From Massilia timonae CCUG 45783 (GTDB lineage Bacteria > Pseudomonadota > Gammaproteobacteria > Burkholderiales > Burkholderiaceae_D): 64,000 nucleotides of DNA. The position numbers were made by a program, and so were the translations under genes. Location: assembly GCF_000315425.1 (NCBI RefSeq), contig NZ_JH992922.1, positions 605,460-669,459 on the forward strand, in the 5' to 3' direction. The notes under the pieces are model-generated. The model made no database searches. It worked only from the letters and a program-made list of their open reading frames with translations, and had not been told where the DNA came from. Below, in pieces: positions 43,509 to 53,020 of the stretch; the first letter of the stretch is position 1, and the number at the start of each line of letters is the position of its first letter.

Positions 43509-46500
43509 TCAAGCCGCCCGTGGCGTCACGTCCGGCGCATGAAACGCCGCCACCAGCGCCGCCTCTTTCTCCCTGGCCGCCTTCAGGTGACGCTCCTTCA
43601 CGTGACCGTAGCCGCGGATGTCTTCCGGGATGCTGGCGATCGCCACCGCTTGCGCCAGCTTGTCCTCCGTCAGCTTCGGCAGCAATGCCGTCACCGTCTC
43701 GCGGTATTGCTTGACCAGGGCGCGCTCCATCCTGCGCTCGGCCGTGTAGCCGAACACGTCGAAGGCGGTGCCGCGCAAGCCCTTGAGCTTCGCCAGCACG
43801 CCGAAGGCGCTCATCATCCACGGGCCGTACTCGCGCTTGATGGCGCGGCCTTCCTTGTCGTGCCTGGCCATCAATGGCGGCGCCAGGTGGAACTTCAGCC
43901 TGGTGTCGCCTTCGAACATGGCGCCGATCTTCTCGCGGAAGGCCGGGTCGGTGTGCAGGCGCGCGACCTCGTACTCGTCCTTGTAGGCCATCAGCTTGTA
44001 GTAGTAGCGCGCCACGGCTTCGGTCAGGCGCGTGCCCTTGCCGAGCCTTTCTTCCTGCGCGCGCACCTGGTCCACAAAAGCCTTGTACTGGCCGGCATAG
44101 GCCGCGTCCTGGTAGGCGGTCAGCAGCTCGATGCGGCGGCTGACGATGTCGTCCAGGGTCTGGATGCGCTTGAACTCGACCACCTTCGACGGCAAGGCGG
44201 CGCGGCTCACGGCGGCCAGGTCGTGCGCGGCGCTGCGGCCCCAGTTGAAGGCCGCCTTGTTGAAGGCGACCGACACGCCGTTCAGTTCGATCGCCTTGAG
44301 CAGCGAGTTTTCCTGCAGCGGCACATGGCCCTTCTGGAAGGCATAGCCGAGCATGAACATATTGGTGGCGATCGCGTCGCCCAGCAGGGCGGTGGCAATC
44401 TGGCCGGCGTCGATGAAGTCGACGTTGTCCTTGCCGCAGGCTTGCTGGATGGCGCCGCGCGAACCCTCGGCCGGGAATTGCCAGTCCGGGTTCTTGACGA
44501 AGGCCGCGGTGGTCGCACCGCTGGCGTTGACCGCGGCCCAGGTGCGGCCCTCGCCCATGCGGCTCAGGGCGTCGCGGCTGGCGGTGACGATCTGGTCGCA
44601 GCCGATCACCAGGTCGGCGCTGCCGGTGCCGACGCGGGTCGAGTGCAGGTCAAGCTGGCGTTCGGCCAGGCGCACGTGCGACATCACCGGACCGCCCTTC
44701 TGGGCCAGGCCGCTCTGGTCGAGCACGATGGCGCCCTTGCCTTCGACGTGGGCCGCCACGGCCAGGATCTGGCCCACGGTCACCACGCCGGTGCCGCCGA
44801 CGCCGGCCACCAGGATGCCATACGGCGTCTCGACCGACGGAATGACCGGCAGCGGCAAGCTTGGCGGCGCCGCCTCGGCGCTCGATGATTTCTTTGGCTT
44901 CTTGAGCCCGCCGCCTTCGACGGTGACGAAGCTCGGGCAAAAGCCCGACACGCAAGAAAAGTCCTTGTTGCACGAGGACTGGTTGATCTGGCGCTTGCGG
45001 CCCAGTTCGGTTTCCAGCGGCTCGACCGACAGGCAGTTCGACTGCACCGAGCAGTCGCCGCAGCCTTCGCACACGGCTTCGTTGATCACGACGCGCTTGG
45101 CCGGGTCGGGGAACTCGCCCTTTTTCCTCCGGCGGCGCTTCTCGGACGCGCAGGTCTGGTCGTAGATCACGGCCGACACGCCCGGCATTTCGCGCAGCTC
45201 GCGCTGCACGTCCATCAGCTCGGAGCGGTGGCGCACCGTGGTGCCCGGCGCCCAGGCATAGTCGCTCGGGTATTTATCGGGTTCGTCGGTGACGACGATG
45301 ATCGGCTTGACGCCCTCGGCCGCGATCTGGCGGCTGATCATGCCCGGGTCGAGCGGGCCGTCGACGTTCTGGCCGCCGGTCATCGCGACCGCGTCGTTGT
45401 ACAGGATCTTATAGGTGATGTTGACCTTGGCCGCCACCGCGGCGCGGATCGCCAGGATGCCCGAGTGGAAGTAGGTGCCGTCGCCCAGGTTCACGAACAC
45501 GTGCTTCTCGTCGGTGAACGGGGCCTGGCCGATCCAGGTCGTGCCTTCCGCGCCCATGTGCGTGAAGGTCGACGTTTCGCGGTCCATCCACAACACCATA
45601 TAGTGGCATCCGATGCCGGCCATGGCGCGCGAGCCTTCCGGCACCTTGGTCGAGCTGTTATGCGGGCAGCCCGAGCAGAAGTACGGAATACGGTCGGTCT
45701 GCGGATTCGGTTTCGCCGGAATGTTCTTGAGCACCAGTTCCTTCGCTTCCAGGAAGGCGATGCGTTCCTTGACCCGCTCGGCGACCGGGTGGCCGGCGCA
45801 GTAGTGCGAGATGCGCGAGGCGATGGCGCGCGCGATCTGGGCCGGATTGAGCTCATAGGTCGCCGGCAGCAGCCAGTCGCCGTGGCCCATGCGGTTCTTG
45901 TTGCTCCATTCGCCGGTATCGTCGAACTTGCCGACCACGCGCGGACGCTCGCCGTCCGGCAGGTTGTACAACTCTTCCTTGAGCGCGTATTCCATCACCT
46001 GGCGCTTTTCTTCGACCACCAGGATCTCGTCGAGGCCGCGCGCGAACTCGTGCACGCCTTCGGCCTCGAGCGGCCAGGTCATGCCGACTTTATACAGGCG
46101 CAGGCCGATGTCGCGCGCGGCCTGCTCGTCGATGCCGAGGTCGGCCAGCGCCTGGCGCGTGTCCAGATAGCTCTTGCCGGCGGTGATGATGCCGATCTTC
46201 GGCCGCGGGCTGTCCCAGATGATGCGGTTGAGTTTATTGGCGCGCGCATACGCCAGCGCGGCATACCATTTGTGGTTGCTCATCCGCACTTCCTGGTCCA
46301 GCACGGCGTCCGGCCAGCGGATGTTCAGGCCATCGGGCGGCAGCTGGAAGTCGGTCGGCGTGACGATCTGCACGCGGTCCGGGTCGAGGTCGACCACGGC
46401 GCCCGATTCGATGATGTCGGTCACGCACTTCATCGACACCCACAGGCCGGTGTAGCGGCTCATGGCCCAGGCGTGCAGGCCGAAGTCGAGGTATTCCTGG

Positions 46501-47108
46501 ACCGAGGACGGGTACAGCACCGGGATGCCGCAGTGGGTCAGGATGTGGTCGGACTGGTGCGCGGTGGACGAGGATTTCGCGGCATGGTCGTCGCCGGCCA
46601 GCACCAGCACGCCGCCATGCTTCGCGGAGCCGGCGTTGTTGCCGTGCTTGAACACGTCGCCGCAGCGGTCGACGCCCGGGCCCTTGCCGTACCACATGGC
46701 GAACACGCCGTCGTACTTCGCGTCCTTGTACAGGTTGGTCTGCTGGGTGCCCCAGACGGCGGTCGCCGCCAGGTCTTCGTTCATGCCCGGGTGGAACTTG
46801 ACGTGGTGGGCGTCGAGGTGTTTCTTCGCCTTCATGGCGGTCTGGTCGACGGCGGTGACCGGCGAGCCGCGGTAGCCGGTGATGTAGCCGGCGGTGTTCA
46901 GGCCGGCCTTCAGGTCGCGCTCGCGCTGCAGCATCGGCAGGCGGATCAGGGCCTGGGTGCCGGTCATGAAGGCGCGGCCGCGCTCGAGCGTCCATTTGTC
47001 GTCGAGCGTGATGTCCTGTTGCGGTTGGGCGGGCTGACCGGGCTGCGAAGGCGCGGGCGGGGATGACTCCGGCGGCGCCAGGTGGGCGCGGTCCGTGGGT
47101 GCGTTCAT
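43509..47108 (-). CDS. Indolepyruvate ferredoxin oxidoreductase, fused alpha-beta form
   Basis: 1,199 residues. After a Pro-rich start come the pyruvate-ferredoxin-oxidoreductase-type TPP domains, a ferredoxin-like cluster motif (VCEGCGDCSVQSNCLSVEP) and a gamma-type domain (GILVAGVGGTGVVTVGQILA), so IorA and IorB functions lie in one chain. It oxidatively decarboxylates aryl pyruvates from aromatic amino-acid breakdown to acyl-CoA. The start is ATG 47108 after GGAG; the frame runs further upstream without a better site. A divergent Lrp regulator 171 bp away probably controls it. Confidence 0.92.
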   Translation of the reverse strand: MNAPTDRAHLAPPESSPPAPSQPGQPAQPQQDITLDDKWTLERGRAFMTGTQALIRLPMLQRERDLKAGLNTAGYITGYRGSPVTAVDQTAMKAKKHLDAHHVKFHPGMNEDLAATAVWGTQQTNLYKDAKYDGVFAMWYGKGPGVDRCGDVFKHGNNAGSAKHGGVLVLAGDDHAAKSSSTAHQSDHILTHCGIPVLYPSSVQEYLDFGLHAWAMSRYTGLWVSMKCVTDIIESGAVVDLDPDRVQIVTPTDFQLPPDGLNIRWPDAVLDQEVRMSNHKWYAALAYARANKLNRIIWDSPRPKIGIITAGKSYLDTRQALADLGIDEQAARDIGLRLYKVGMTWPLEAEGVHEFARGLDEILVVEEKRQVMEYALKEELYNLPDGERPRVVGKFDDTGEWSNKNRMGHGDWLLPATYELNPAQIARAIASRISHYCAGHPVAERVKERIAFLEAKELVLKNIPAKPNPQTDRIPYFCSGCPHNSSTKVPEGSRAMAGIGCHYMVLWMDRETSTFTHMGAEGTTWIGQAPFTDEKHVFVNLGDGTYFHSGILAIRAAVAAKVNITYKILYNDAVAMTGGQNVDGPLDPGMISRQIAAEGVKPIIVVTDEPDKYPSDYAWAPGTTVRHRSELMDVQRELREMPGVSAVIYDQTCASEKRRRRKKGEFPDPAKRVVINEAVCEGCGDCSVQSNCLSVEPLETELGRKRQINQSSCNKDFSCVSGFCPSFVTVEGGGLKKPKKSSSAEAAPPSLPLPVIPSVETPYGILVAGVGGTGVVTVGQILAVAAHVEGKGAIVLDQSGLAQKGGPVMSHVRLAERQLDLHSTRVGTGSADLVIGCDQIVTASRDALSRMGEGRTWAAVNASGATTAAFVKNPDWQFPAEGSRGAIQQACGKDNVDFIDAGQIATALLGDAIATNMFMLGYAFQKGHVPLQENSLLKAIELNGVSVAFNKAAFNWGRSAAHDLAAVSRAALPSKVVEFKRIQTLDDIVSRRIELLTAYQDAAYAGQYKAFVDQVRAQEERLGKGTRLTEAVARYYYKLMAYKDEYEVARLHTDPAFREKIGAMFEGDTRLKFHLAPPLMARHDKEGRAIKREYGPWMMSAFGVLAKLKGLRGTAFDVFGYTAERRMERALVKQYRETVTALLPKLTEDKLAQAVAIASIPEDIRGYGHVKERHLKAAREKEAALVAAFHAPDVTPRAA

Positions 47109-47279
47109 GGTGTCTCCAAGATTCTCATGGCGGATACGTCGCGGCGCATTTCCTGCATCTCGCTGACCGTATGTGAGCCAGTATAGTCCTGCCCCCCAAG
47201 CATTAAATTCCAAACAATTCCCCCGTCTTCTTGAATTGCGCAATAAAATTGCCATACAAAAGTCTGCAATGGGGTGGGT

Positions 47280-47789
47280 ATGTCAAAGATTGAGCTGGAT
47301 AAAACAGACCGCAAGATTCTGGAAATCTTGCAAAGCGATGGCCGGCTGTCGAACCAGGACGTGGCCGAAAGGGTAAACTTGTCGCCCTCGCCCTGCCTGC
47401 GCCGCATCAAACGCCTGGAAGAAGCAGGTGTCATCCGCCAGTACGTGGCGCTGCTCGACCCGGACAAGATCAGCCTTGGGCTATTGGCGTATGTGAATGT
47501 GCGGCTGGAAAAGCACAGCGAGGTGGCGAGCGCCACCCGCCAGCCGGGCTTGCCGGCGACGTCGCCGCGCAACGATTTCGCGGTGTCAGTGGGCACCTGG
47601 CCCGAGGTCGTGGCCTGCTATGCGATGACCGGCGACATGGATTTCCTGCTGCGCGTGCACGTCGAAGACATGGACCACTTCTCGCGCTTCATGATGGGCA
47701 CCCTGCTCAAGCATCCGGCGGTGCTGGACGTGAAGTCGAGCTTTGCGCTGCAGCGCATCAAGGAAACGACGGCGATGCCGTTGGTGTGA
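47280..47789 (+). CDS. Lrp/AsnC family transcriptional regulator
   Basis: 169 residues. The N-terminal winged helix (LDKTDRKILEILQSDGRLSN, then DVAERVNLSPSPCLRRIKRL) is followed by the RAM ligand-binding domain (VVACYAMTGDMDFLLRV). The family senses amino acids. It is divergent from the indolepyruvate oxidoreductase gene, so that gene is its likely target and an aromatic amino acid a possible effector. A GGGGTGGG precedes the ATG at 47280; a GTG two codons earlier is also in frame. Confidence 0.93.
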   Translation: MSKIELDKTDRKILEILQSDGRLSNQDVAERVNLSPSPCLRRIKRLEEAGVIRQYVALLDPDKISLGLLAYVNVRLEKHSEVASATRQPGLPATSPRNDFAVSVGTWPEVVACYAMTGDMDFLLRVHVEDMDHFSRFMMGTLLKHPAVLDVKSSFALQRIKETTAMPLV

Positions 47790-47790
47790 G

Positions 47791-48441
47791 CTATTTTTTC
47801 GGTGTAAAAAATTTCACCGCCGCGCGGGCATTGGCCTTGACCGTGTAATCGATCGCCGCGAACTGCTCTTCCAGCGCCTCGGCCATCACGCTGCCCGGGC
47901 TGGGCGGCGGCAGTTCGAGGTGGGCGTCGGCCTCGCCGTACTCGCGCTTGATGCGCATGCCGGCCTTTTTGGCGATGTGCATCATGGTCTGGTTCGAGGT
48001 CAGGCATTGCATATACAGGGTGTCGACGTCGGAGTTGCGGCAGTGGATCGCCGCGCGCTGGAACAGGCGCGTGCCCACGCCCTGGCCGCGCGCCGACTTC
48101 GACACCGAGACGCCGAACTCGGCCACCTGCTGCTTGGTCGTCGACTTGCGCCCGTCGGCCGAGGCGAAGGCAAGATGACCCATCCCGACCAGCTGGAATA
48201 CGTTGTTGACCACGCCGAACACGATGTCGCGCGAGAAATCGATCTTGTCGACGTAGGCCGTGATCTGTTCGTCCGGGATCATGCTGCCGAAGCGCAGCAG
48301 GCGGTCATTGCTGTCCAGCGCCAGCAGATGGCGCAGTACGCGACGACGGTCGCGTTCGCCCAGTTCCTTGACCAGCACCGGCGGCTGGCCCTTCTTGCCT
48401 CTCAGGCCCTGGATCCAGCGGCGTAAGGGATTGTCCAGCAT
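47791..48441 (-). CDS. GNAT family N-acetyltransferase
   Basis: 216 residues. The acetyl-CoA motif is VSVSKSARGQGVGTRLFQRA, and RHLLALDSNDRLLRFGSMI is a segment seen in many GNAT proteins of this subgroup. The substrate is unknown. It is convergent with the Lrp gene, with one base between the stops, and lies 33 bp behind the diguanylate cyclase gene, so those two may be cotranscribed. Confidence 0.85.
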   Translation of the reverse strand: MLDNPLRRWIQGLRGKKGQPPVLVKELGERDRRRVLRHLLALDSNDRLLRFGSMIPDEQITAYVDKIDFSRDIVFGVVNNVFQLVGMGHLAFASADGRKSTTKQQVAEFGVSVSKSARGQGVGTRLFQRAAIHCRNSDVDTLYMQCLTSNQTMMHIAKKAGMRIKREYGEADAHLELPPPSPGSVMAEALEEQFAAIDYTVKANARAAVKFFTPKK

Positions 48442-48474
48442 CTCGATACCTTCACGTACTGCAACATTCGGATT

Positions 48475-50082
48475 CTAGCCGATCGGGTCGGCATTGGCGG
48501 CGCGATCGGTATTGTCGCGCGCGGCGCCTTCCAGCGCCAGTCCCGCAGGATGGTCCAGGCCCAGCCATTGCGATTGCGGACTGACCACGAACCGCCCCTT
48601 CCCGGCCTGCTTGGCCGCGTACATGGCCTTGTCGGCGTCCGCCAGCAGCGCTTCCTGCCCACGCGCGGCGCCCGCCTGGCCGCGCGCGCTGGCGATGCCG
48701 ATGCTGGCCGAGATCGTCACCGCGTGGCCATCGGCCTCGGTGATCGATTCGATTTCGGCCAGGGCCAGGCGCGCCACGCGCAGCGCGCCGGCCTCGGAGG
48801 CCACGTCTTCGAGCAGGATCACGAATTCGTCGCCGCCCAGGCGCGCCAGCGCGTCCTCGGCGCGCAGCTTGGCCTGCACCCGGCGCGCGACCATCTGCAG
48901 CACCAGGTCGCCGGCGGCATGGCCCCAGGTATCGTTGACCGCCTTGAAACCGTCCAGGTCGATGAACATCAGCACCACCACGCTGTCGCGGCGGTCGGCG
49001 CGCGCCAGCGCCCGCTCCAGCAGGCGGGTCAGCTGGCGATAGTTGATCAGGCCGGTCAGGCTGTCATGCTGGGCCAGGCGCTCGAGCTGGCGCGACTGCG
49101 CTTCGAGCTCGGCGGTGCGCTCGGCCACGCGCTGTTCCAGCGTCTCGTTGGCCGACTGCAGGCGGCGGTTGACCACGCCGATGATGCGGTAGCTGCGGCG
49201 CAGCCGCGCGCCGGCGTACACCAGCAGCACCATCAGCACGGCGCTGTAGGCGAACAGGTAGCCGCGAAAGCGCTGGCGCTCCAGCAGCACGGCGTCGAAG
49301 GAACGGTCGAACTCGCGCTCCAGGCGGTCGAGCGCGGCGGCGCTGCCGGCGGCGGCGATCTGCGCCTCGAGCAGGTTTTCCAGCGGACGCTTTTCCAGGA
49401 TCACGCGGCAGCTGGCGATCACGGCATCCATCTTGTCGTTCACGGCCGGCGAGAACGCGATCTGCTGGGCCGCCACGTCGCCCAGGATTTCGTCGATGCG
49501 CGCCGCCAGCGCCGGGCTCGGCGCGATGTTGTAACGCAGGGTCTCGGTCAGCAGCGCGTTCAGGGTGGTGTCGAGCCGCACCACGATGCGGCCCGGCGCC
49601 AGCGCGCCTTCGATGCCCGAAATCTCGGTCTTGAGGTCGGCCACGGCCGGCGGCATGTGCAGCAGCGCCGCGCGCAGCGGCGGATTGTGCTTGGCGAACT
49701 GGGCAACCAGCTGCTCCTTGCCCTGCAGCGCCTCCTGCAACTCGGCGTAGGCGGACTGGGCGTCGCTATCGCCGGTGAGCGGCAGGGTGTCGCCCAGGCG
49801 CGCCATCAGGTCGTGCATGCGCGGCAGTTGCGAAGCGAGGTCGAGCGGCGTGGCGGCGCGTCCCGTATGCGCGCGCAGGATGTTGGCATCCCATTCGGCG
49901 TCGAGCTTTTCGAGCTCGCGCAGGTTCAGCATGACACTGTTGCGGATTTCCGGGTCCACCGTCTCGGTGCGGACATAGAGAAACACCAGCACCGCGCTCA
50001 TGAAGATGACCGCCAGGCTTGCCAGAAGCACACGACGGCGCCGGCACCAACTTGCAACACGCCGTGCCAGCAAGGTGAACAT
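48475..50082 (-). CDS. Membrane diguanylate cyclase with a DAHL-like sensor domain
   Basis: 535 residues. A basic N-terminus and membrane segment (about 19-38) precede an all-helical periplasmic region (about 40-285) like the DAHL sensor (NLRELEKLDAEWDANILRAH). A second membrane segment (about 290-308) and a coiled coil follow, then a GGDEF domain with an intact active site (LARLGGDEFVILLED). No RxxD inhibitory site is obvious at the expected place. It makes cyclic-di-GMP. The start at ATG 50082 is where the basic/hydrophobic anchor begins. Confidence 0.9.
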   Translation of the reverse strand: MFTLLARRVASWCRRRRVLLASLAVIFMSAVLVFLYVRTETVDPEIRNSVMLNLRELEKLDAEWDANILRAHTGRAATPLDLASQLPRMHDLMARLGDTLPLTGDSDAQSAYAELQEALQGKEQLVAQFAKHNPPLRAALLHMPPAVADLKTEISGIEGALAPGRIVVRLDTTLNALLTETLRYNIAPSPALAARIDEILGDVAAQQIAFSPAVNDKMDAVIASCRVILEKRPLENLLEAQIAAAGSAAALDRLEREFDRSFDAVLLERQRFRGYLFAYSAVLMVLLVYAGARLRRSYRIIGVVNRRLQSANETLEQRVAERTAELEAQSRQLERLAQHDSLTGLINYRQLTRLLERALARADRRDSVVVLMFIDLDGFKAVNDTWGHAAGDLVLQMVARRVQAKLRAEDALARLGGDEFVILLEDVASEAGALRVARLALAEIESITEADGHAVTISASIGIASARGQAGAARGQEALLADADKAMYAAKQAGKGRFVVSPQSQWLGLDHPAGLALEGAARDNTDRAANADPIG

Positions 50083-50192
50083 CGTTTTTCTCCAACGCAA
50101 CAATTTACAGTTACTGAAGGATAGCAAAACGTTTGGCCGCACCGCACGAACCGTGTAACTACATGTAACCAAACCCTGTCAATACAGGTGAA

Positions 50193-51302
50193 TTAGTTGT
50201 CTTGATGCAACACTTGCCGGACGGCTTCGACGCGCGCAGCATGCACGGCCCCCGGAATCTCCGTCTTGCGCTCGGCGTGGCGGGCCGCGACCTCGCCGGC
50301 GTTGACGGCGCGCGCCGCGTCCAGCGCGCGCGCCAGGTGCGGTCCCTGGGGCCGCTCGCCTTCCCCGCAACCGGCCGCCAGCAGCATCTGGGCGAAGCGC
50401 TCCGGCTTACGGAAGGCGTCGCAGCGTTCGAACAGCGTGACGATGGCTTCGGCGGGCAGCGCCAGCGCCCGGCCGACCTCGTCCTGCTCGCGCGCCGTCA
50501 TCACGGCCAGGTCGCGGCACTCGTTGGGCACCTTGAGGCGCTTGCACACGGCCTGGATCGGCTCGACGGCCGCCAGAGTGCGCATCAGCACCGCGAAGCG
50601 CACTTCCAGCGGGTGGCCGAGTGTGGCGGCGCGGTCGATCGTGCGCAGCGCCGGCTCGTTCCACAGCGCGTCCAGTTCGGGCAGGATGCGCGGCAGCGCG
50701 CCGCAGTCGCGCAGCACCTCGAGCATGCGCGACGGCTGGCGCTCCATCAGGCCGCGCGCCAGCTCCTGCCAGACGCGCTCGGGCACCAGGGCGTCGACCT
50801 CGCCCTCGTCGACCATGCGGCGCATCAGGGCGTTGGTGCTGTCCGCCACCGTGAAGTCGGGCAGGCGCGCGGCGAAGCGGGCGATGCGCAGGATCCGCAC
50901 CGGGTCTTCGGCGAAGGCATCGGACACGTGGCGGAACAGGCGCGCCTGCAGGTCTTGCCGGCCGTTGTGCGGGTCGACGATGCTGCCGTCCTCGGCCTGC
51001 GCCATGGCGTTGATGGTCAGGTCGCGCCGCACGAGGTCCTGCTCCAGGGTGACGTCGGGCGCGGCGTGGAACACGAAGCCGTGGTAACCGGGCGCGGTCT
51101 TGCGCTCGGTGCGCGCCAGCGCGTATTCCTCTTGCGTTTGCGGATGCAGGAAGACCGGGAAATCCTTGCCGACGGCGCGAAAACCGGCCTTGATCATCTG
51201 CTCGGGAGTGGCGCCGACCACCACGTGGTCATGGTCCTTCACGGGCAGGCCCAGCAGGGCGTCGCGCACGGCGCCGCCGACGATATAACTGCGCATCGTC
51301 AT
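50193..51302 (-). CDS. cca: CCA-adding tRNA nucleotidyltransferase lacking the HD domain
   Basis: 369 residues. The head has YIVGGAVRDALLGLP and the catalytic acids D23 and D25 (VKDHDHVVVG); RRDLTINAMA and EDPVRILRIARFAARL are also present. It adds CCA to tRNA 3' ends. In the long proteobacterial form an HD phosphohydrolase domain follows; here HPLEVRFAVLMRTLA runs straight into VCKRLKVPNECRDLAV, about 20 residues are missing and the HD metal residues are absent. The phosphatase activities are thus probably lost, while CCA addition should remain. The ATG overlaps the GST stop. Confidence 0.93.
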   Translation of the reverse strand: MTMRSYIVGGAVRDALLGLPVKDHDHVVVGATPEQMIKAGFRAVGKDFPVFLHPQTQEEYALARTERKTAPGYHGFVFHAAPDVTLEQDLVRRDLTINAMAQAEDGSIVDPHNGRQDLQARLFRHVSDAFAEDPVRILRIARFAARLPDFTVADSTNALMRRMVDEGEVDALVPERVWQELARGLMERQPSRMLEVLRDCGALPRILPELDALWNEPALRTIDRAATLGHPLEVRFAVLMRTLAAVEPIQAVCKRLKVPNECRDLAVMTAREQDEVGRALALPAEAIVTLFERCDAFRKPERFAQMLLAAGCGEGERPQGPHLARALDAARAVNAGEVAARHAERKTEIPGAVHAARVEAVRQVLHQDN

Positions 51303-52018
51303 TCGCCCGGCAGATCGGCGTCGTGCAGCGGGGTCGGATCGGTCTCGGCCATGGCTTCATTCACCCAGCGCGCCACCGCCGGGTGGGCCAGCACGCGGTC
51401 GCAATAGGCCTGCAATGCCGGGGCCAGCGCCACGCCATAGGTCTTGAAGCGGCACACCACCGGCGCATAGAAGGCGTCGGCGATCGAGAACTCGCCGAAC
51501 AGGTACTGGTGGTGGCCGAAGCGCGACAGGCAGTCTTCCCAGATCTCGCAGATGCGGCCGATGTCGGCCTGGGCGCCGGGCGTGCGTCCGCGGCCCGGCA
51601 GGCGCGCCTGGATGTTCATCGGCATGCTGTTACGCAGCTCGCCGAAGCCGGAGTGCATCTCGGCCACGATCGAGCGCGCCAGCGCGCGCGCGGCCACGTC
51701 TTGCGGCCACAGATGTTTATCGGGGAACTGCTCGGCCAGGTACTCGACGATCGCCAGGCTGTCCCAGACCGTCATGTCGCCCGACATCAAGACCGGCACC
51801 CGTCCCGCGTGCGAGTAGCGCGCGATCTCGTTGGCGGTGTCGGGCTGGTCGAGCAAGACTTTCACTTCGGTGAATGGAATGCCGAAGGCGACCGCCGCGA
51901 CCCAGGGCCGCATCGACCACGAGGACAGGTTCTTGTTGCCGATGATGAGGGTTAAACCGGGGTGTCGGGTTGCGTCGAGCGTGCGGGCAAGGATGGGGTC
52001 GCGTTCGATGGTCTGCAT
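51299..52018 (-). CDS. Glutathione S-transferase family protein
   Basis: 239 residues. The N-terminal thioredoxin-like domain has [12 protein letters not shown] (likely Ser at the glutathione site), [19 protein letters not shown] and the cis-Pro. The helical C-terminal domain has [14 protein letters not shown]. The substrate is unknown. It is the third gene of slt-epimerase-GST-cca, 17 bp after the epimerase-like gene and overlapping cca. Confidence 0.93.
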   Translation of the reverse strand: MQTIERDPILARTLDATRHPGLTLIIGNKNLSSWSMRPWVAAVAFGIPFTEVKVLLDQPDTANEIARYSHAGRVPVLMSGDMTVWDSLAIVEYLAEQFPDKHLWPQDVAARALARSIVAEMHSGFGELRNSMPMNIQARLPGRGRTPGAQADIGRICEIWEDCLSRFGHHQYLFGEFSIADAFYAPVVCRFKTYGVALAPALQAYCDRVLAHPAVARWVNEAMAETDPTPLHDADLPGE

Positions 52019-52035
52019 GGTTTGTCGTTTATTTT

Positions 52036-53004
52036 TCAGCGCCCGGCATGGGTGCGATAGGCGTCGAGGCGGTCGTGCCGGTTGAGGTAGTGCGGCGCGG
52101 CCGACTCGATCGCCGTGAGCTTGATCCCGAGCGACTCGGCTGTCAAGGCATGGGTGTCGGCGGCCACGACATTGTCGACCAGCATCGAATCGAGGTTGTC
52201 GCGGCTGACCAGGGGATCCCCCGGCAACAGCTCGAACAGGCGCGCCTGCAGGCGCGCCGCCCAGTCGGGCAAGCCCAGCACCGGGCGCTCGCGGCCGGCG
52301 AAGCGGCCCGCCAGCCGCACCAGCTGGCCCAGGGTATACACGGCCGGGCCGCCCAGCTCGATCGTGGCGTCGCGCAGGTCGGGCCGGGCCAGGGCGATCG
52401 AAAAGGCGGCGGCGACGTCGCCCACGTAGACCGGCTGGAAGCGCGCGCAGCTGGCCGCCAGCGGCACCAGCGGCAGGTGGCGCTGCAGGCGCGCGAACAT
52501 GGTCAGGAAGTGGTCGCCGGGACCGAACACCACCGAGGGACGGAACACGGTGGCCGCGACCGTCGGCTGGCTGCGCGCGGCCAGTTCGCCGTCGGACTTG
52601 GAGCGGCCATACATCGAGGAGCTGGAAGCGCTGGCGCCGAGCGCGCTCATGTGCAGGTAGCGCGGCACGCCCACGTCGGCGCAGGCGGCGGCGATGCGGC
52701 GCGGCAGCTCCACGTGCAGGTGGCGGAAACCCTCGCCATAGGGCCGGCCGTGGCCGCCATGCAGCACGCCGACCAGGTTGATCACGGCGTCGCGCCCGGC
52801 CAGCAGCTTGCGCAACACGGCGTCGTCGTGGATATTGGCCACCTCGACGTCGACGCCCGGCAGCATGGTCAATTGCTTCGCGCTTTCGTAGTGGCGTACG
52901 GGCACCAGCACGCCCACGCCGTCGTCGGACAGCCGCGCGGCCAGGTGCTGGCCGATGAAGCCGGTGCCGCCGATCAGCACCACGTTCGGTGGCCGCACGC
53001 TCAC
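52036..53004 (-). CDS. NAD(P)-binding epimerase-like protein (NDUFA9-like)
   Basis: 322 residues of the atypical SDR group close to complex I subunit NDUFA9. The cofactor motif is VVLIGGTGFIGQHLAARL, and AVINLVGVLHG and YLHMSALGASASSSSMYGRS follow. The Tyr in MYGRSKSDGE stands in a YxxxK arrangement. The function in bacteria is uncertain. It lies 16 bp after slt in the same operon. Confidence 0.88.
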   Translation of the reverse strand: MSVRPPNVVLIGGTGFIGQHLAARLSDDGVGVLVPVRHYESAKQLTMLPGVDVEVANIHDDAVLRKLLAGRDAVINLVGVLHGGHGRPYGEGFRHLHVELPRRIAAACADVGVPRYLHMSALGASASSSSMYGRSKSDGELAARSQPTVAATVFRPSVVFGPGDHFLTMFARLQRHLPLVPLAASCARFQPVYVGDVAAAFSIALARPDLRDATIELGGPAVYTLGQLVRLAGRFAGRERPVLGLPDWAARLQARLFELLPGDPLVSRDNLDSMLVDNVVAADTHALTAESLGIKLTAIESAAPHYLNRHDRLDAYRTHAGR

Positions 53005-53020
53005 GCTCGTCCTCCCCGGC

